Assembly (NCBI GenBank): GCA_026388095.1
Contig: JAPLKL010000065.1
Coordinates: 1-34,895 of the forward strand
Reading direction: 5' to 3'
Length of the DNA stretch: 34,895 nt
Source of the DNA: Elusimicrobiota bacterium
GTDB taxonomy: Bacteria; Elusimicrobiota; Elusimicrobia; UBA1565; UBA9628
In this document: one piece after another, positions 7,411-15,463 of the stretch
How the letters are laid out: every line of letters starts with the position of its first letter
Position numbering within the stretch: the first letter of the stretch is position 1
Position numbers and translations under genes: made by a program
Notes under the pieces: model-generated
Told to the model about the DNA's origin: nothing
Databases searched by the model: none
The model's input: only the letters and a program-made list of their open reading frames with translations

Positions 7411-9756
7411 CTACTCGGCGCTCACCGGCGCCTTCTCCTCCTTCTTGGTCATGAGCGCGGCCAGCACCTTCTCCGGCGTGAAAGGCGGAGCGAAGAGCCG
7501 CACCCCCACCGCGTCGTAGATGGCGTTGGCGATGGCCGGCTGCGGCCCGTTGATGCCGATCTCCGAGACCGACTTGGCGCCGAAGGGGCCGTCGGGCTCG
7601 TAAGTGGGGATGAGGATGGTCTTGAAGGGCGGGGCGTCGCCGGCGGAGTAGATCTTGTAGTTGCGGAAGGAGGAGTTCACCATGGCCCCGGCCGCGTTGA
7701 AGCGCATCTCCTCGGTCAGGGCGTAGGAGATGCCGTTGAGGACCGCGCCGTCGTTCTGGCCCTCCGCGAGGGTCGGATTGATCGCGGTGCCGCAGTCCAC
7801 CGTGGATACGTAGGCGAGGACCTCCACTTGGCCGGTCTCGGTGTCCACCTCCACCTCCGCGAAGTGCGCGGCGAAGGGCGGCGGCGAGCTGGTGGCGAAA
7901 TGCGAGGCCACGCCCATGATCTGGTGCTGGTCGTGGTAGTAGAACGCGGTGTTGGCCACCTCGGAGAGGGCGCAGGAGCGGCCGGATTTGCCCACAGCCT
8001 TGCCGTCCTTGAGGTCCAAATCCTCGGGCTTCTCGTCGAGGATATTGGCCGCGACCTTCAGGATCTGCTCGCGGGCGTGCAGGGCCGCCTTCTTGACCGC
8101 GTTGCCGGAGATGAAGGTGGTCGAGGAGGCGTAGGCCCCCACGTCGAAAGGGGTCAGGTCCGTGTCCGAGGACAGCACGATGATGTCCTGGACCGTCACG
8201 CCCAGGACCTCGGCCGCGATCTGGGCCAGGACCGTGTCCGAGCCGGTGCCCAAGTCGGTGGCGCCCATGTGCAGGTTGAAGGAGCCGTCCTCGTTCATCT
8301 TGATGGAGGCGGCGGCCATGTCCACCTCCGGGATGCCCGAGCCCTGCATGAGGCAGGCGCAGCCCAGGCCCCGGCGCTTCGCGCCGGTCTGGCCTTGGTT
8401 GCGCTTCTTGCGCTCGTCCCAGCCGAAGGCCTCCAGGCCCTGGATGATGCACTCATCCATGCCGCAAGAGCCGATCTTCTGCTCGATGCCCTCGCGGCCC
8501 TCGCCCATGGCCTTGAACACCGGTGAGCCCTCGCCGGAGCGGATGTAGTTCTTGCGGCGGAACTCGATGCGGTCCAGGCCCAGCTTCTCGGCCATCAGGT
8601 CCATCTGGCTCTCCCAGGCGAAGAAACCCTGAGTGGCGCCGAAGCCGCGGTAAGCCCCGCCCACGGGCAGGTTGGTGTAGACCGAGCGGCCGATGAACCG
8701 GGAATTCTTGGCCTGGTACATGGGCAGGGTGTGGGAGCCCGAGCACATCATGACGGTCAGCGAGTGCGCGCCGTAGGCGCCGTTGTCGCAGTACACCTCC
8801 ATGTGCGCGTCCGTGATGGTCCCGTCCTTTTTGGCCCCGGTCTTGAGCCGGATGACGCAGGGATGCCGGGTGCGCGAGGAGACGAAGGTCTCCTTGCGGG
8901 AGAGCTCGATCTTGACCGGCCGCCGGGTCGCCAAGGTCAGGGCCGCGCAGACCGGCTCGAGCAGGACCTCCTGCTTGGAGCCGAAGCCCCCGCCGATGCG
9001 CGGCTTGATGACCCGGATGGACTTGAGCGGCAGCTGCAGGACCCGGGCCGTGATGCGCCGGCAGTGGAAGGGAACCTGGGTGGAGGTGCGGATGACCAGC
9101 CGGCCGTCGCCGTCGAAGTAGGTGATGGTGACGTGGGGCTCCAGGGCGCAGTGCTGGGCCCACTGGGTCTTGTACCACTGGTCCACGACCACGTCGGCCT
9201 CCGAGAACCACTCGACCTCCTTGACCTCGAAGTCGAACTTGGCGCAGATGTTGTGCTTGGCGTCGGGGATGTTCTTGGAGTCGTCCTCGTCGTGGATGAC
9301 CGGAGCCCCGTCCTGCATGGCGGCCAGCGTGTCGAACACCGCGGGCAGCACCTCGTAGTCCACTTTGATCTTGGCGAGGGCCTCTTCCGCGGCCTCGGCC
9401 GTCTCGGCGGCCACGGCGGCGATGCGGTCGCCCACGTAGCGGGCCTTCTCGCTCAAGACCAGCGTGTCATAGGGCGAGGGCTCGGGATAGCCTTGCCCGG
9501 CCGTGGTGTGGCGCACGCGCGGCAGGTCCTCGTGGGTGAGGACCGCCAGCACGCCCGGCACCTTCTTGGCCGCCCGGGTGTCTATGCTCCTGATGCGCGC
9601 GTGGGCATGGGGGCTGAACAGGATGCGGCCCGTGAGCAGGCCGCGTATGTCCACGTCGTCCGTGAACTGCGCCGTGCCGCAGGCCAGCGCCAGCGCGTCG
9701 ATCTTATCGACCCGGTGGTTGACGACCGTGAAAACCCTCTTATCCGCTACGCCCAT
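7411..9756 (-). CDS. Xanthine dehydrogenase-type hydroxylase, molybdenum subunit
   Basis: This 781-residue protein is the catalytic subunit of a xanthine oxidase-family enzyme, holding the molybdopterin cofactor and hydroxylating an N-heterocycle or related substrate using water. The N-terminal domain has FSPHAHARI and VGDRIAAVAAETAEAAEEA. The large domain has STQVPF, IKPRIGGGFGSKQE and VGGAYRGFGATQ, which line the cofactor site, and ATDLGTGSDTVLAQIAAE. Near the C-terminus FGAKSVSEIGINGPQPAI contains the Glu expected to act as catalytic base. It follows the 2Fe-2S and FAD subunits with a two-base gap, the usual three-gene set. Neighbouring 8-oxoguanine deaminase-like and MoaD-like genes favour a purine substrate, but that is inference; nicotinate- or aldehyde-type substrates cannot be excluded. 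Confidence 0.88.
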   Translation of the reverse strand: MGVADKRVFTVVNHRVDKIDALALACGTAQFTDDVDIRGLLTGRILFSPHAHARIRSIDTRAAKKVPGVLAVLTHEDLPRVRHTTAGQGYPEPSPYDTLVLSEKARYVGDRIAAVAAETAEAAEEALAKIKVDYEVLPAVFDTLAAMQDGAPVIHDEDDSKNIPDAKHNICAKFDFEVKEVEWFSEADVVVDQWYKTQWAQHCALEPHVTITYFDGDGRLVIRTSTQVPFHCRRITARVLQLPLKSIRVIKPRIGGGFGSKQEVLLEPVCAALTLATRRPVKIELSRKETFVSSRTRHPCVIRLKTGAKKDGTITDAHMEVYCDNGAYGAHSLTVMMCSGSHTLPMYQAKNSRFIGRSVYTNLPVGGAYRGFGATQGFFAWESQMDLMAEKLGLDRIEFRRKNYIRSGEGSPVFKAMGEGREGIEQKIGSCGMDECIIQGLEAFGWDERKKRNQGQTGAKRRGLGCACLMQGSGIPEVDMAAASIKMNEDGSFNLHMGATDLGTGSDTVLAQIAAEVLGVTVQDIIVLSSDTDLTPFDVGAYASSTTFISGNAVKKAALHAREQILKVAANILDEKPEDLDLKDGKAVGKSGRSCALSEVANTAFYYHDQHQIMGVASHFATSSPPPFAAHFAEVEVDTETGQVEVLAYVSTVDCGTAINPTLAEGQNDGAVLNGISYALTEEMRFNAAGAMVNSSFRNYKIYSAGDAPPFKTILIPTYEPDGPFGAKSVSEIGINGPQPAIANAIYDAVGVRLFAPPFTPEKVLAALMTKKEEKAPVSAE

Positions 9757-9758
9757 GG

Positions 9759-10283
9759 CTAGTTCCCTCCTTGGGAGGCTTTCAGCCTCTTGGCGGCCAG
9801 GAGCGCCGCCTCGACCTGCTTGACATAGCCCGTGCAGCGGCAGAGGTTGCCGTCCAACGCCCGGCGCACGGCCGGCTCATCCGGGTCCGGATTCTGGTCC
9901 AAGAGCGCTTTGGTCACCAGCACCATGCCCGGGATGCAGAAGCCGCACTGCACCGCGCCGGCCTCCACGAAAGCCTCCTGGATGGGATGGGGATGATTCG
10001 GGTCGCCCAGGCCCTCGATGGTGAGCAGACGGCGGCGGTGGGCTTGGGCCGCGAACATCATGCAGGCCAGGACCGGTTTGCCGTCGAGGAGCACGGTGCA
10101 GGTGCCGCAGTCGCCGTTGTCGCAGCCCCTCTTGACGCCCTTGTAGCCTTCCCGGCGCAGGGCGTCGAGCAGGTACTCGCCCGGGGCCACGGCCCAGGCC
10201 TGCTCCCGGCCGTTGATGTTGACGGTGATGGCGATCTTGCCGTCCTTCGCCTGCAAGACTCCGCGTCCCTTGGTCTTGGCCAT
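9759..10283 (-). CDS. Xanthine dehydrogenase-type hydroxylase, 2Fe-2S subunit
   Basis: This 174-residue protein carries electrons from the molybdenum centre to FAD through two [2Fe-2S] clusters. The plant-ferredoxin-like domain has Cys54, Cys59 and Cys62 in RGCDNGDCGTC and Cys74 in VLAC. The C-terminal helical domain has Cys113 and Cys116 in VQCGFCIPGM and Cys148 and Cys150 in NLCRCTGY. Both cysteine sets are complete. I chose the ATG at 10283 because GAGGTGAGA lies at the right distance upstream; a GTG nine bases earlier is possible but would take in that ribosome binding site. It sits between the FAD and molybdenum subunits, ten bases after the former. Confidence 0.92.
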   Translation of the reverse strand: MAKTKGRGVLQAKDGKIAITVNINGREQAWAVAPGEYLLDALRREGYKGVKRGCDNGDCGTCTVLLDGKPVLACMMFAAQAHRRRLLTIEGLGDPNHPHPIQEAFVEAGAVQCGFCIPGMVLVTKALLDQNPDPDEPAVRRALDGNLCRCTGYVKQVEAALLAAKRLKASQGGN

Positions 10284-10293
10284 TTCTCTCACC

Positions 10294-11145
10294 TCATCCT
10301 TGGAAGACTTCGAGCAGGCAGCGCCGCACCAGGACCCCGGAGGTCCGGCAGGCGTAGGCCTTGGCCGGAGCCCCGGCGGTGAGCGCCTGGAGCTCGGCCG
10401 TTGCCGCGGCCTCGGCCGCGCGCGCCGCGGCCTCGCCGCAGCTCTTGCCGATCAGGGCCGCTTCGGATTCGGCCAGGCGCACGGCCCGGGGCAGGACCGA
10501 GCCGACCACCACGGACGCGCGGCGCACCACGCCGTCCTTCTTCTCCACTGCGACCACGCAGTTGGTGTAGGCCTCCCAGCTGGTCTTGGTGATGGCCAGG
10601 CGCGCGCAGGCGGCCGACCAGTTCCTGGTCTCGGCCGGCACGCGGACCTCCACGACGATGTAGCGCGTGCCCAGCGCGCGCATGAGCCCGGGCTCGAGGA
10701 TCTGCGTGAAGGGGATGGTCTTCTCGCGGCGGCCGTCCGTGCACACCGCGACCGCGTCCAGGGCCAGGAAGACCGGGGGCAGGTTGTTGTGCGGATGGGC
10801 GCGCGCCACATTGCCGCCCACGGTGCCCATGCTGCGGGCCAGGGCGTTGCTCCAATGGCCCGCGGCCTTGGCGATGACGCCGCCCGCCCACTTGGCCAGA
10901 AGCGGAGACACCTCAAGCGACTGGATGGAGCAGAGGGCTCCGATGCGCAGCCCCTTCTTGTCCGCCTGGATGTGCTTGAGCGGCAGGTCCGCCAGATCCA
11001 CCACGGTCTCCACGCTGGGCAGCAGGGCCCGCGACAGCCGCGTGCCCCCGGCCACGACCACGGCCTTGCTCTTGAGGCGGTTGATGAGGCTCGCCGCCTC
11101 CTTGGCGCTGGTCGGGAAGCAGAACTGCTTGATGTTGTTCTTCAT
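10294..11145 (-). CDS. Xanthine dehydrogenase-type hydroxylase, FAD subunit
   Basis: This 283-residue protein is the flavin subunit that passes electrons from the Fe-S clusters to NAD or another acceptor. KAVVVAGGTRLSRAL near residue 30 is the first FAD-phosphate loop, and SMGTVGGNVARAHPHNNLPP near residue 105 is the second, both typical of the CoxM/XdhB family. The C-terminal CO dehydrogenase flavoprotein domain is present, ending in TSGVLVRRCLLEVF. There is no extra 4Fe-4S loop as found in 4-hydroxybenzoyl-CoA reductase. The start lies only nine bases inside the edge of an inverted-repeat element, so its translation start region is partly repeat-derived and no strong ribosome binding site is visible. 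Confidence 0.88.
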   Translation of the reverse strand: MKNNIKQFCFPTSAKEAASLINRLKSKAVVVAGGTRLSRALLPSVETVVDLADLPLKHIQADKKGLRIGALCSIQSLEVSPLLAKWAGGVIAKAAGHWSNALARSMGTVGGNVARAHPHNNLPPVFLALDAVAVCTDGRREKTIPFTQILEPGLMRALGTRYIVVEVRVPAETRNWSAACARLAITKTSWEAYTNCVVAVEKKDGVVRRASVVVGSVLPRAVRLAESEAALIGKSCGEAAARAAEAAATAELQALTAGAPAKAYACRTSGVLVRRCLLEVFQG

Positions 11146-11153
11146 ATCTCTAT

Positions 11154-11330
11154 GGGGTCAGGTCTTGACATTTGACATACGAAGGGGCACTGCTCAGCTC
11201 GCGCCGGGTCCTGTCGGCCCGGTATCCCGCCGGCGGCGACCGCCGCCGTCGGGACGCCCTCCGGGCCGCCACCCGTCGCTGCTTCACACCTGAGCAGTTA
11301 CCGCGAATGTCCAAAGTCAAGACCTGACCC
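11154..11330. repeat. MITE/REP-like element with 15-bp perfect terminal inverted repeats
   Basis: GGGTCAGGTCTTGAC (11155-11169) is the exact reverse complement of 11316-11330. The arms extend inward about nine bases with two mismatches. An inner pair, ACTGCTCAG (11189-11197) and CTGAGCAGT (11288-11299 region), nests inside, and the core is very GC-rich with its own palindromes. No protein is encoded. The GGGTCAGGTCTTGAC sequence resembles ends I recall for REP-associated tyrosine (IS200-like) transposase elements. It separates the MoaD-like gene from the FAD-subunit gene. Confidence 0.7.
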
Positions 11331-11608
11331 TATCCTCCTGAAATGGGAGGGAAGATGTGCAGGACATTGCCCTCCTTGAGCTGCACCTGGTCCAAAGCGT
11401 TGCGGTCGAGGATCTCCGAATCCAAAGCGAGCAGGAACTCGTTGCGCACGATGCCTTTGTCGTCGAAAAGCAGCTTGGCGACTTCGTCGCCGCCCAGATC
11501 GGCCACGCGTCTGACCAGGTCGGATGCGGTATTCCCTTCGACCCAGACCTGATTCTTATTGAGGCGCAAGCGCAAAGTGGTGTAGAGCTTGACCAGGACC
11601 TGAGGCAT
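11330..11608 (-). CDS. MoaD/ThiS-family sulfur carrier protein
   Basis: This 92-residue ubiquitin-fold protein ends exactly in Gly-Gly (IFPPISGG), the residue pair that is adenylated and thiocarboxylated in MoaD-type carriers. MoaD supplies sulfur to molybdopterin synthase. The beta-grasp pattern is readable: VKLYTTLRLRLNKN at the start, a central EFLLALDSEIL region, and VQLKEGNVLHIFPPISGG at the end. It starts directly after the amidohydrolase stop and precedes the molybdenum hydroxylase genes, so a role in maturing that enzyme's cofactor is likely. Its TAG stop uses the first G of the repeat element. It could instead serve another thiolation pathway, since no MoaE is in the window. Confidence 0.78.
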   Translation of the reverse strand: MPQVLVKLYTTLRLRLNKNQVWVEGNTASDLVRRVADLGGDEVAKLLFDDKGIVRNEFLLALDSEILDRNALDQVQLKEGNVLHIFPPISGG

Positions 11609-12976
11609 CTAGGCCGCCTGCTCCAGCATGTCCTGGGAGAGCTTGTTGGCCTTGCGGGCTAGAGCGGGCTCGTCCACGTTGACGAGCCGGCTGTCTTTCA
11701 CGACCTGCCTGCCGTCCACGAAGACATGCTTGGCCTTGTGGCTGGCGCCGCAGAACACCGCGGCGGCCACGGGGTCGGAGAGCGAGCCGGCGAAATCGAT
11801 GCCGCTCAAGTCGAAAAGCGCCAGATCCGCGGCCTTGCCGGGCGAGAGCTCGCCGATGTCGTCGCGGCCCAGGACCTGGGCGCCGCCGCGCGTGGCGATC
11901 CAGAGCGCGTCGCGCGCAGGCATGGAGTGCACGCCGGACTTGACCCGGGCCACGAGCATGGCCTGCCGCACCTCGGCGAGCATGTCGCAGCAGTCGTTGG
12001 AGGCGGAGCCGTCCACGCCGAGGCCCAGGGGGACCTTGTGCTCGAGATACATGCGCGCGGGCGCGATGCCCGAGCCGAGGCGCAGGTTGGAGGAGGGGCA
12101 GTGGGCCACGCCGGTCTTGGTCTTGCCCATGAGCTGGGACTCCGCTTCGTTCATGTGCACGCAATGGGCGAACCAGGAGCGCCCGCCGTCGAGCCAGCCC
12201 ACGGATTCCATGTAGGCCAAGGGCCGCATCTTGTGGCGCTCCAGGCAGTAGGCCTCCTCGTCCAAGGTCTCGGCGAGGTGGGTGTGCAGGCGCACGTCCC
12301 ATTTCTTGGCCATCTGGGCGGAGAGTCTGAGGAGCTCGGTCGTCACCGAGAAGGGCGAGCAGGGGGCCAGGGCGATGCGGGTCATGGCATAGGGCTTGCG
12401 GTCGTGGTATCTGTCGACCAGCCGCTCGCAGTCCTTCATGATCTCGTCTTCGGTCTGGACCACGTCGTCGGGGGGCAGGCCGCCTTTGGACTTGCCGCGC
12501 GACATGGAGCCGCGGCAGGCGTGGAAGCGCATGCCCACCTCGGCCGCGCCCGCGATCTCCCGGTCGATGAGGTCGGCGCTCTGGCCGCCCGGGAAAAGGT
12601 AGAAGTGATCGGAACTGGTCGTGCAGCCCGTCAGCATGAGCTCCCCGAGGCCGACCTGGGCGCTGATGTTGACGCCTTCAGGGGTGACGTGGCGCCAGAC
12701 TTCGTAGAGATAGATGAGCCAGTCGAAGAGCTTGCTGTCCTGGACCGCCGGGAGATTGCGGGTCAGCGTCTGGTAGAGGTGATGGTGGGTATTGATGAAG
12801 CCCGGGAAGACCACGCAGTTCCTGGCGTCTAAGACGAGGTCGGCTTTAGCCTTGATGCCTTTGCCGAGCTTCTTGATGACATTGCCGGCGATAAGGATAT
12901 CGCTGTCTGTTAATTCATCGCGAGTATCATTCATGCGCGCGATGCGCAGGGCGTTCTTGACCAGTATGGTCTTCAT
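11609..12976 (-). CDS. 8-oxoguanine deaminase-like amidohydrolase
   Basis: This 455-residue enzyme belongs to the amidohydrolase (TRZ/ATZ, cytosine deaminase-like) superfamily and most resembles 8-oxoguanine deaminase, which converts 8-oxoguanine to urate. Metal ligands are His64 and His66 in INTHHHLYQ, His231 or His233 in RLHTHLAET, His271 in WFAHCVHM and Asp322 in GLGVDGSASND. Other blocks such as LTRNLPAVQDSKLFDWL, CTTSSDHFYLFP and RGSMSRGKSKGGLPPD also fit that enzyme group. I start at the ATG at 12976 (MKTILVKNAL); an open frame goes 36 codons further, but into a repeat-rich spacer. It heads the molybdenum hydroxylase cluster. Related enzymes act on hydroxyatrazine-type triazines, so the substrate is inferred from resemblance and context. 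Confidence 0.8.
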   Translation of the reverse strand: MKTILVKNALRIARMNDTRDELTDSDILIAGNVIKKLGKGIKAKADLVLDARNCVVFPGFINTHHHLYQTLTRNLPAVQDSKLFDWLIYLYEVWRHVTPEGVNISAQVGLGELMLTGCTTSSDHFYLFPGGQSADLIDREIAGAAEVGMRFHACRGSMSRGKSKGGLPPDDVVQTEDEIMKDCERLVDRYHDRKPYAMTRIALAPCSPFSVTTELLRLSAQMAKKWDVRLHTHLAETLDEEAYCLERHKMRPLAYMESVGWLDGGRSWFAHCVHMNEAESQLMGKTKTGVAHCPSSNLRLGSGIAPARMYLEHKVPLGLGVDGSASNDCCDMLAEVRQAMLVARVKSGVHSMPARDALWIATRGGAQVLGRDDIGELSPGKAADLALFDLSGIDFAGSLSDPVAAAVFCGASHKAKHVFVDGRQVVKDSRLVNVDEPALARKANKLSQDMLEQAA

Positions 12977-12998
12977 CTTCGCTGGCCTATCATAATAA

Positions 12999-13013
12999 AA
13001 TTCAGGGACACTT
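12999..13013. repeat. REP-like motif AATTCAGGGACACTT
   Basis: This motif is the reverse-complement relative of the one in the dcd leader (positions 531-544), differing mainly at one base of the C/T-rich core. It lies upstream of the amidohydrolase start and only five bases from the larger inverted repeat at 13018-13110. The two may be parts of one composite element. Confidence 0.4.
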
Positions 13014-13017
13014 GGGT

Positions 13018-13110
13018 GGTGCCGGTGGTCAACTTTTTCAACTTTCTTGACTTTTGTGGATTTGAGGCCGGCACAAGTTAACAAAGTTAAGAAAGTTGAC
13101 CACCGGCACC
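13018..13110. repeat. Short element with 19-bp perfect inverted repeats between recG and the amidohydrolase
   Basis: GGTGCCGGTGGTCAACTTT (13018-13036) is the exact reverse complement of 13092-13110. The arms continue inward with several more paired bases (AACTTT with AAAGTT). The inner sequence repeats TCAACTTTCTTGACTTT-like blocks and encodes nothing. It is a MITE- or REP-like element and could also end recG transcription. The recG stop TAG takes its last base from the element. Confidence 0.7.
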
Positions 13111-15215
13111 TAGGCGAGGTCGACCCAGTCCCACTGGTCCTGATAGAGCTCGAGAAGCCGCTGCCGCAGGGCCGCGTTGTCCGGGGCCAATAGCCGCGGG
13201 TCCAAAGACAAGGCCTTCTGCGCGTCCTGGCGCGCCTGCGCCAAGAGCGCGGCGTCCTTGAAGATGTCCGCCACCTTCAAGGTGAGTTCGCCATGCTGGG
13301 CCGTGCCCATGAACTCCCCCGGCCCGCGGAGCTTGAGGTCCTCCTCCCCGATCTTGAAGCCGTTGGAGGACGCCACCAAGGTGGCCAGCCGCTTGCGCGC
13401 CTCCGGCGTCTTGGCCTCCGCCACCAAGAAGCAGGTCGACTCCAGCCGGCTGCGGCCGATGCGGCCGCGCAATTGGTGCAAGGACGCCATGCCGAAGCGA
13501 TCGGCGTTCTGGATGACCATCACCGTGGCGTTGTGCACGTCGATGCCCACCTCGATGACCGGGGTCGCGACCAGCACCTGCCAAGCCCCGGCCGCGAACT
13601 CGTTCATGATCCTGGTCTTCTGCTTGCCCGGCATAGCCCCGTGGATGAGCGCCACCTTCAAGCCCGCCAAAGGCCCGGCGCGCAGGCGCTCGTACTCCTT
13701 CTTGGCCGACCGCAGGTCGAGCCGGCTCGACTCCTCGATGATGGGATAGACCACGTAGGCCTGATGGCCGGCGGCGACCTCACTTTTAAGGAAGTCCAGG
13801 GCTTCCCCCTCTCCCGTGTGGACCGTGCGCGCCGTGGTCTTGCCCGGCGGCATCTCGTCCAAAGTGGAGACATCGAGGTCCCCGTAGAGAGCCAAGGCCA
13901 AAGTCCGCGGGATCGGCGTCGCGGTCATGATCATGAGGTCCAACAGCGAGCCCTTCTGGCGCAGAGTGGCGCGCTGGCGCACGCCGAAGCGGTGCTGCTC
14001 GTCGATGACCGCCAGGCGCAGGCGCGGGAAGATCACGTCCTCTTCGAGGAGGGCGTGCGTGCCCACCAGGATGTCCACCTCGCCACGACGCACCAAGGAC
14101 AGGGTCTCTTCGCGCTCCTTGGCCTTGAGCCGCGAGGTCAGCATGGCCGTGCGCACGGGCAGGTCCTTCAGGAAACCCTTCATGGTGGAGAGATGCTGGT
14201 CCGCCAATATCTCGGTCGGCGCCATGAACGCGCCCTGATATCCGTTCTCAACGGCCAAGAGCAGGGCAGAGAGAGCCACCACGGTCTTTCCCGAGCCCAC
14301 GTCGCCCTGCAGGAGGCGGGTCATGGGGCTGGGGAGGCGCAGGTCGTCGAAGATCTCGTTGATGACCCTTTTCTGAGCGTTGGTCAGCTCGAAGCCCAGC
14401 TGCTCGCGGTAGGGCGTGAGCAGGCTGCGCTTGAGCTCGTAGCCGAAGCCCTTGGAGAGACTCTTGGTCTGGCGACGCTTGAGGAACCAGGCCAGCTCCA
14501 GGAGGAGGAGCTCCTCGTAGGCCAGCCGGGAACGCGCCGCGGCGAGTTCTGCCGGCGCGGCCGGGAAATGCACGGCGCGCACGGCCTGGTCGTAGGCCAG
14601 GAGCCGCCGCTCGGCCAGGATCCGCCCGGGCAGGTGCTCGCGCAGTTGCGCGGCGTGGTCGGCCAAGGCCTTGAAGACGAGCTCGCGCAGGAAGCGCTGG
14701 GTGATGCCCTCAGTCAGGCCGTAGACCGGCACGATGCGGCCCACGTGGATGGCGGCGCGCGGGTCGTCTTCGCGGTAGTACTCCTCGGCGTGCACCTCGC
14801 ACGCGCCCAGCAGTCCCGGCTCGCTGCGGCCCACCACCCAGAGGTCCCGGCCCCGCACCACGTCGCGCTTGAGGGCCTCGAACACGTCGTAGCGCCGGCT
14901 GCCGTGCTTGAACCAGAGCACGGGGAGCTGGCCTGAAGCCGTGGCGAGAACGGCCTTGTAGATGGCCATGCGCGGGCCGGCCTGGAAATGCTCGGCCCGC
15001 GCCACCCGGCCTCTGGCCACGACCAAGGTCTCCGCCAGAGGCTGGGAGAGGTCCGTGGGCTGGCGCCGGTCTTGCCAGTCCCGCGGGAAGTGGTGCAGCA
15101 GGTCCGCCACGCTCTTGATGCCGAGGCGCTCCAGGGCCAGGGCCCGGCGCGGGCCCACACCCTTGAGGTATTGGACCGGCTGTTTACGGATATCGGCCGC
15201 GGGCGTTTGCCCCAT
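13110..15215 (-). CDS. recG: ATP-dependent DNA helicase RecG
   Basis: This 701-residue monomeric helicase reverses stalled replication forks and processes branched DNA. The N-terminal wedge domain includes YLKGVGPRRALALERLGI and HHFPRDWQDRR, a standard RecG opening. Helicase motifs are LLQGDVGSGKTVVA (Walker A), VIDEQHRFGVRQR (DEQH box), TATPIPRTLAL (motif III) and HQLRGRIGRS (motif VI). The C-terminus LFQ-type region ends at DWDWVDLA-like residues near the expected length. I use the ATG at 15215 giving MGQTPAADI; a GTG just before it is also in frame. It is divergent from rpmB across a 47-base gap and is the first gene of the long minus-strand block, separated from the next gene by a repeat element. 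Confidence 0.95.
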   Translation of the reverse strand: MGQTPAADIRKQPVQYLKGVGPRRALALERLGIKSVADLLHHFPRDWQDRRQPTDLSQPLAETLVVARGRVARAEHFQAGPRMAIYKAVLATASGQLPVLWFKHGSRRYDVFEALKRDVVRGRDLWVVGRSEPGLLGACEVHAEEYYREDDPRAAIHVGRIVPVYGLTEGITQRFLRELVFKALADHAAQLREHLPGRILAERRLLAYDQAVRAVHFPAAPAELAAARSRLAYEELLLLELAWFLKRRQTKSLSKGFGYELKRSLLTPYREQLGFELTNAQKRVINEIFDDLRLPSPMTRLLQGDVGSGKTVVALSALLLAVENGYQGAFMAPTEILADQHLSTMKGFLKDLPVRTAMLTSRLKAKEREETLSLVRRGEVDILVGTHALLEEDVIFPRLRLAVIDEQHRFGVRQRATLRQKGSLLDLMIMTATPIPRTLALALYGDLDVSTLDEMPPGKTTARTVHTGEGEALDFLKSEVAAGHQAYVVYPIIEESSRLDLRSAKKEYERLRAGPLAGLKVALIHGAMPGKQKTRIMNEFAAGAWQVLVATPVIEVGIDVHNATVMVIQNADRFGMASLHQLRGRIGRSRLESTCFLVAEAKTPEARKRLATLVASSNGFKIGEEDLKLRGPGEFMGTAQHGELTLKVADIFKDAALLAQARQDAQKALSLDPRLLAPDNAALRQRLLELYQDQWDWVDLA

Positions 15216-15262
15216 CACCGTCTATTTTGTAAAATTTACGACACTTCGTAAAAGGAAACTAT
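15216..15262. promoter_or_regulatory. AT-rich divergent promoter region of recG and rpmB
   Basis: This 47-base gap is strikingly AT-rich compared with its surroundings and contains TATTTTGTAAAATTTACG and TTCGTAAAAGGA. It must hold the promoters of both divergent genes. TACAAA on the minus strand is a plausible -10 for recG. AAAGGA at about 15251-15256 is the rpmB ribosome binding site. Exact hexamers for rpmB are not clear. Confidence 0.5.
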
Positions 15263-15457
15263 ATGGCATACAAGTGCACTATCTGCGCCAAGCACCCGGT
15301 CGCGGGCGCCAGCTACAGCCATTCCCACCGGGCCACCAAGCGCATCTTCCGGCCGAACCTCCAGAAGCAGAAGGTCGTCATCGCGGGGCGCACGCGCAGC
15401 GTCTACGTATGCACCGCCTGCATCAAGTCCGGCCGCGCCCCGCGGCCCCTGCAATAA
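15263..15457 (+). CDS. rpmB: Large ribosomal subunit protein bL28
   Basis: This 64-residue protein is bL28 of the 50S subunit. It begins MAYKCTICAKHPVAGASYSH, continues with RATKRIFRPNLQKQKVV and ends VYVCTACIKSGRAP. Two CxxC pairs, Cys5/Cys8 and the pair in VCTAC, form the zinc-ribbon version of the protein. The Lys/Arg-rich middle binds rRNA. The ribosome binding site AAAGGA sits seven bases before the ATG. The gene is divergent from recG, and a membrane-protein gene starts six bases after its stop. Confidence 0.93.
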   Translation: MAYKCTICAKHPVAGASYSHSHRATKRIFRPNLQKQKVVIAGRTRSVYVCTACIKSGRAPRPLQ

Positions 15458-15463
15458 TCGGGC

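Noticed and set aside
4403-9762. Long plus-strand open frames opposite the transporter, GT39-like, crotonase and hydroxylase genes
   Set aside because: Their translations are His/Gly/Val/Asp-rich with no domain, and each mirrors a well-supported minus-strand gene. Similar shadows lie opposite recG (13293-14936), the deaminase (11726-12832) and the radical SAM gene (30612-31625).
12977-13084. Upstream start for the deaminase gene
   Set aside because: It would translate the repeat-rich spacer; MKTILVKNAL at 12976 is a typical amidohydrolase N-terminus.
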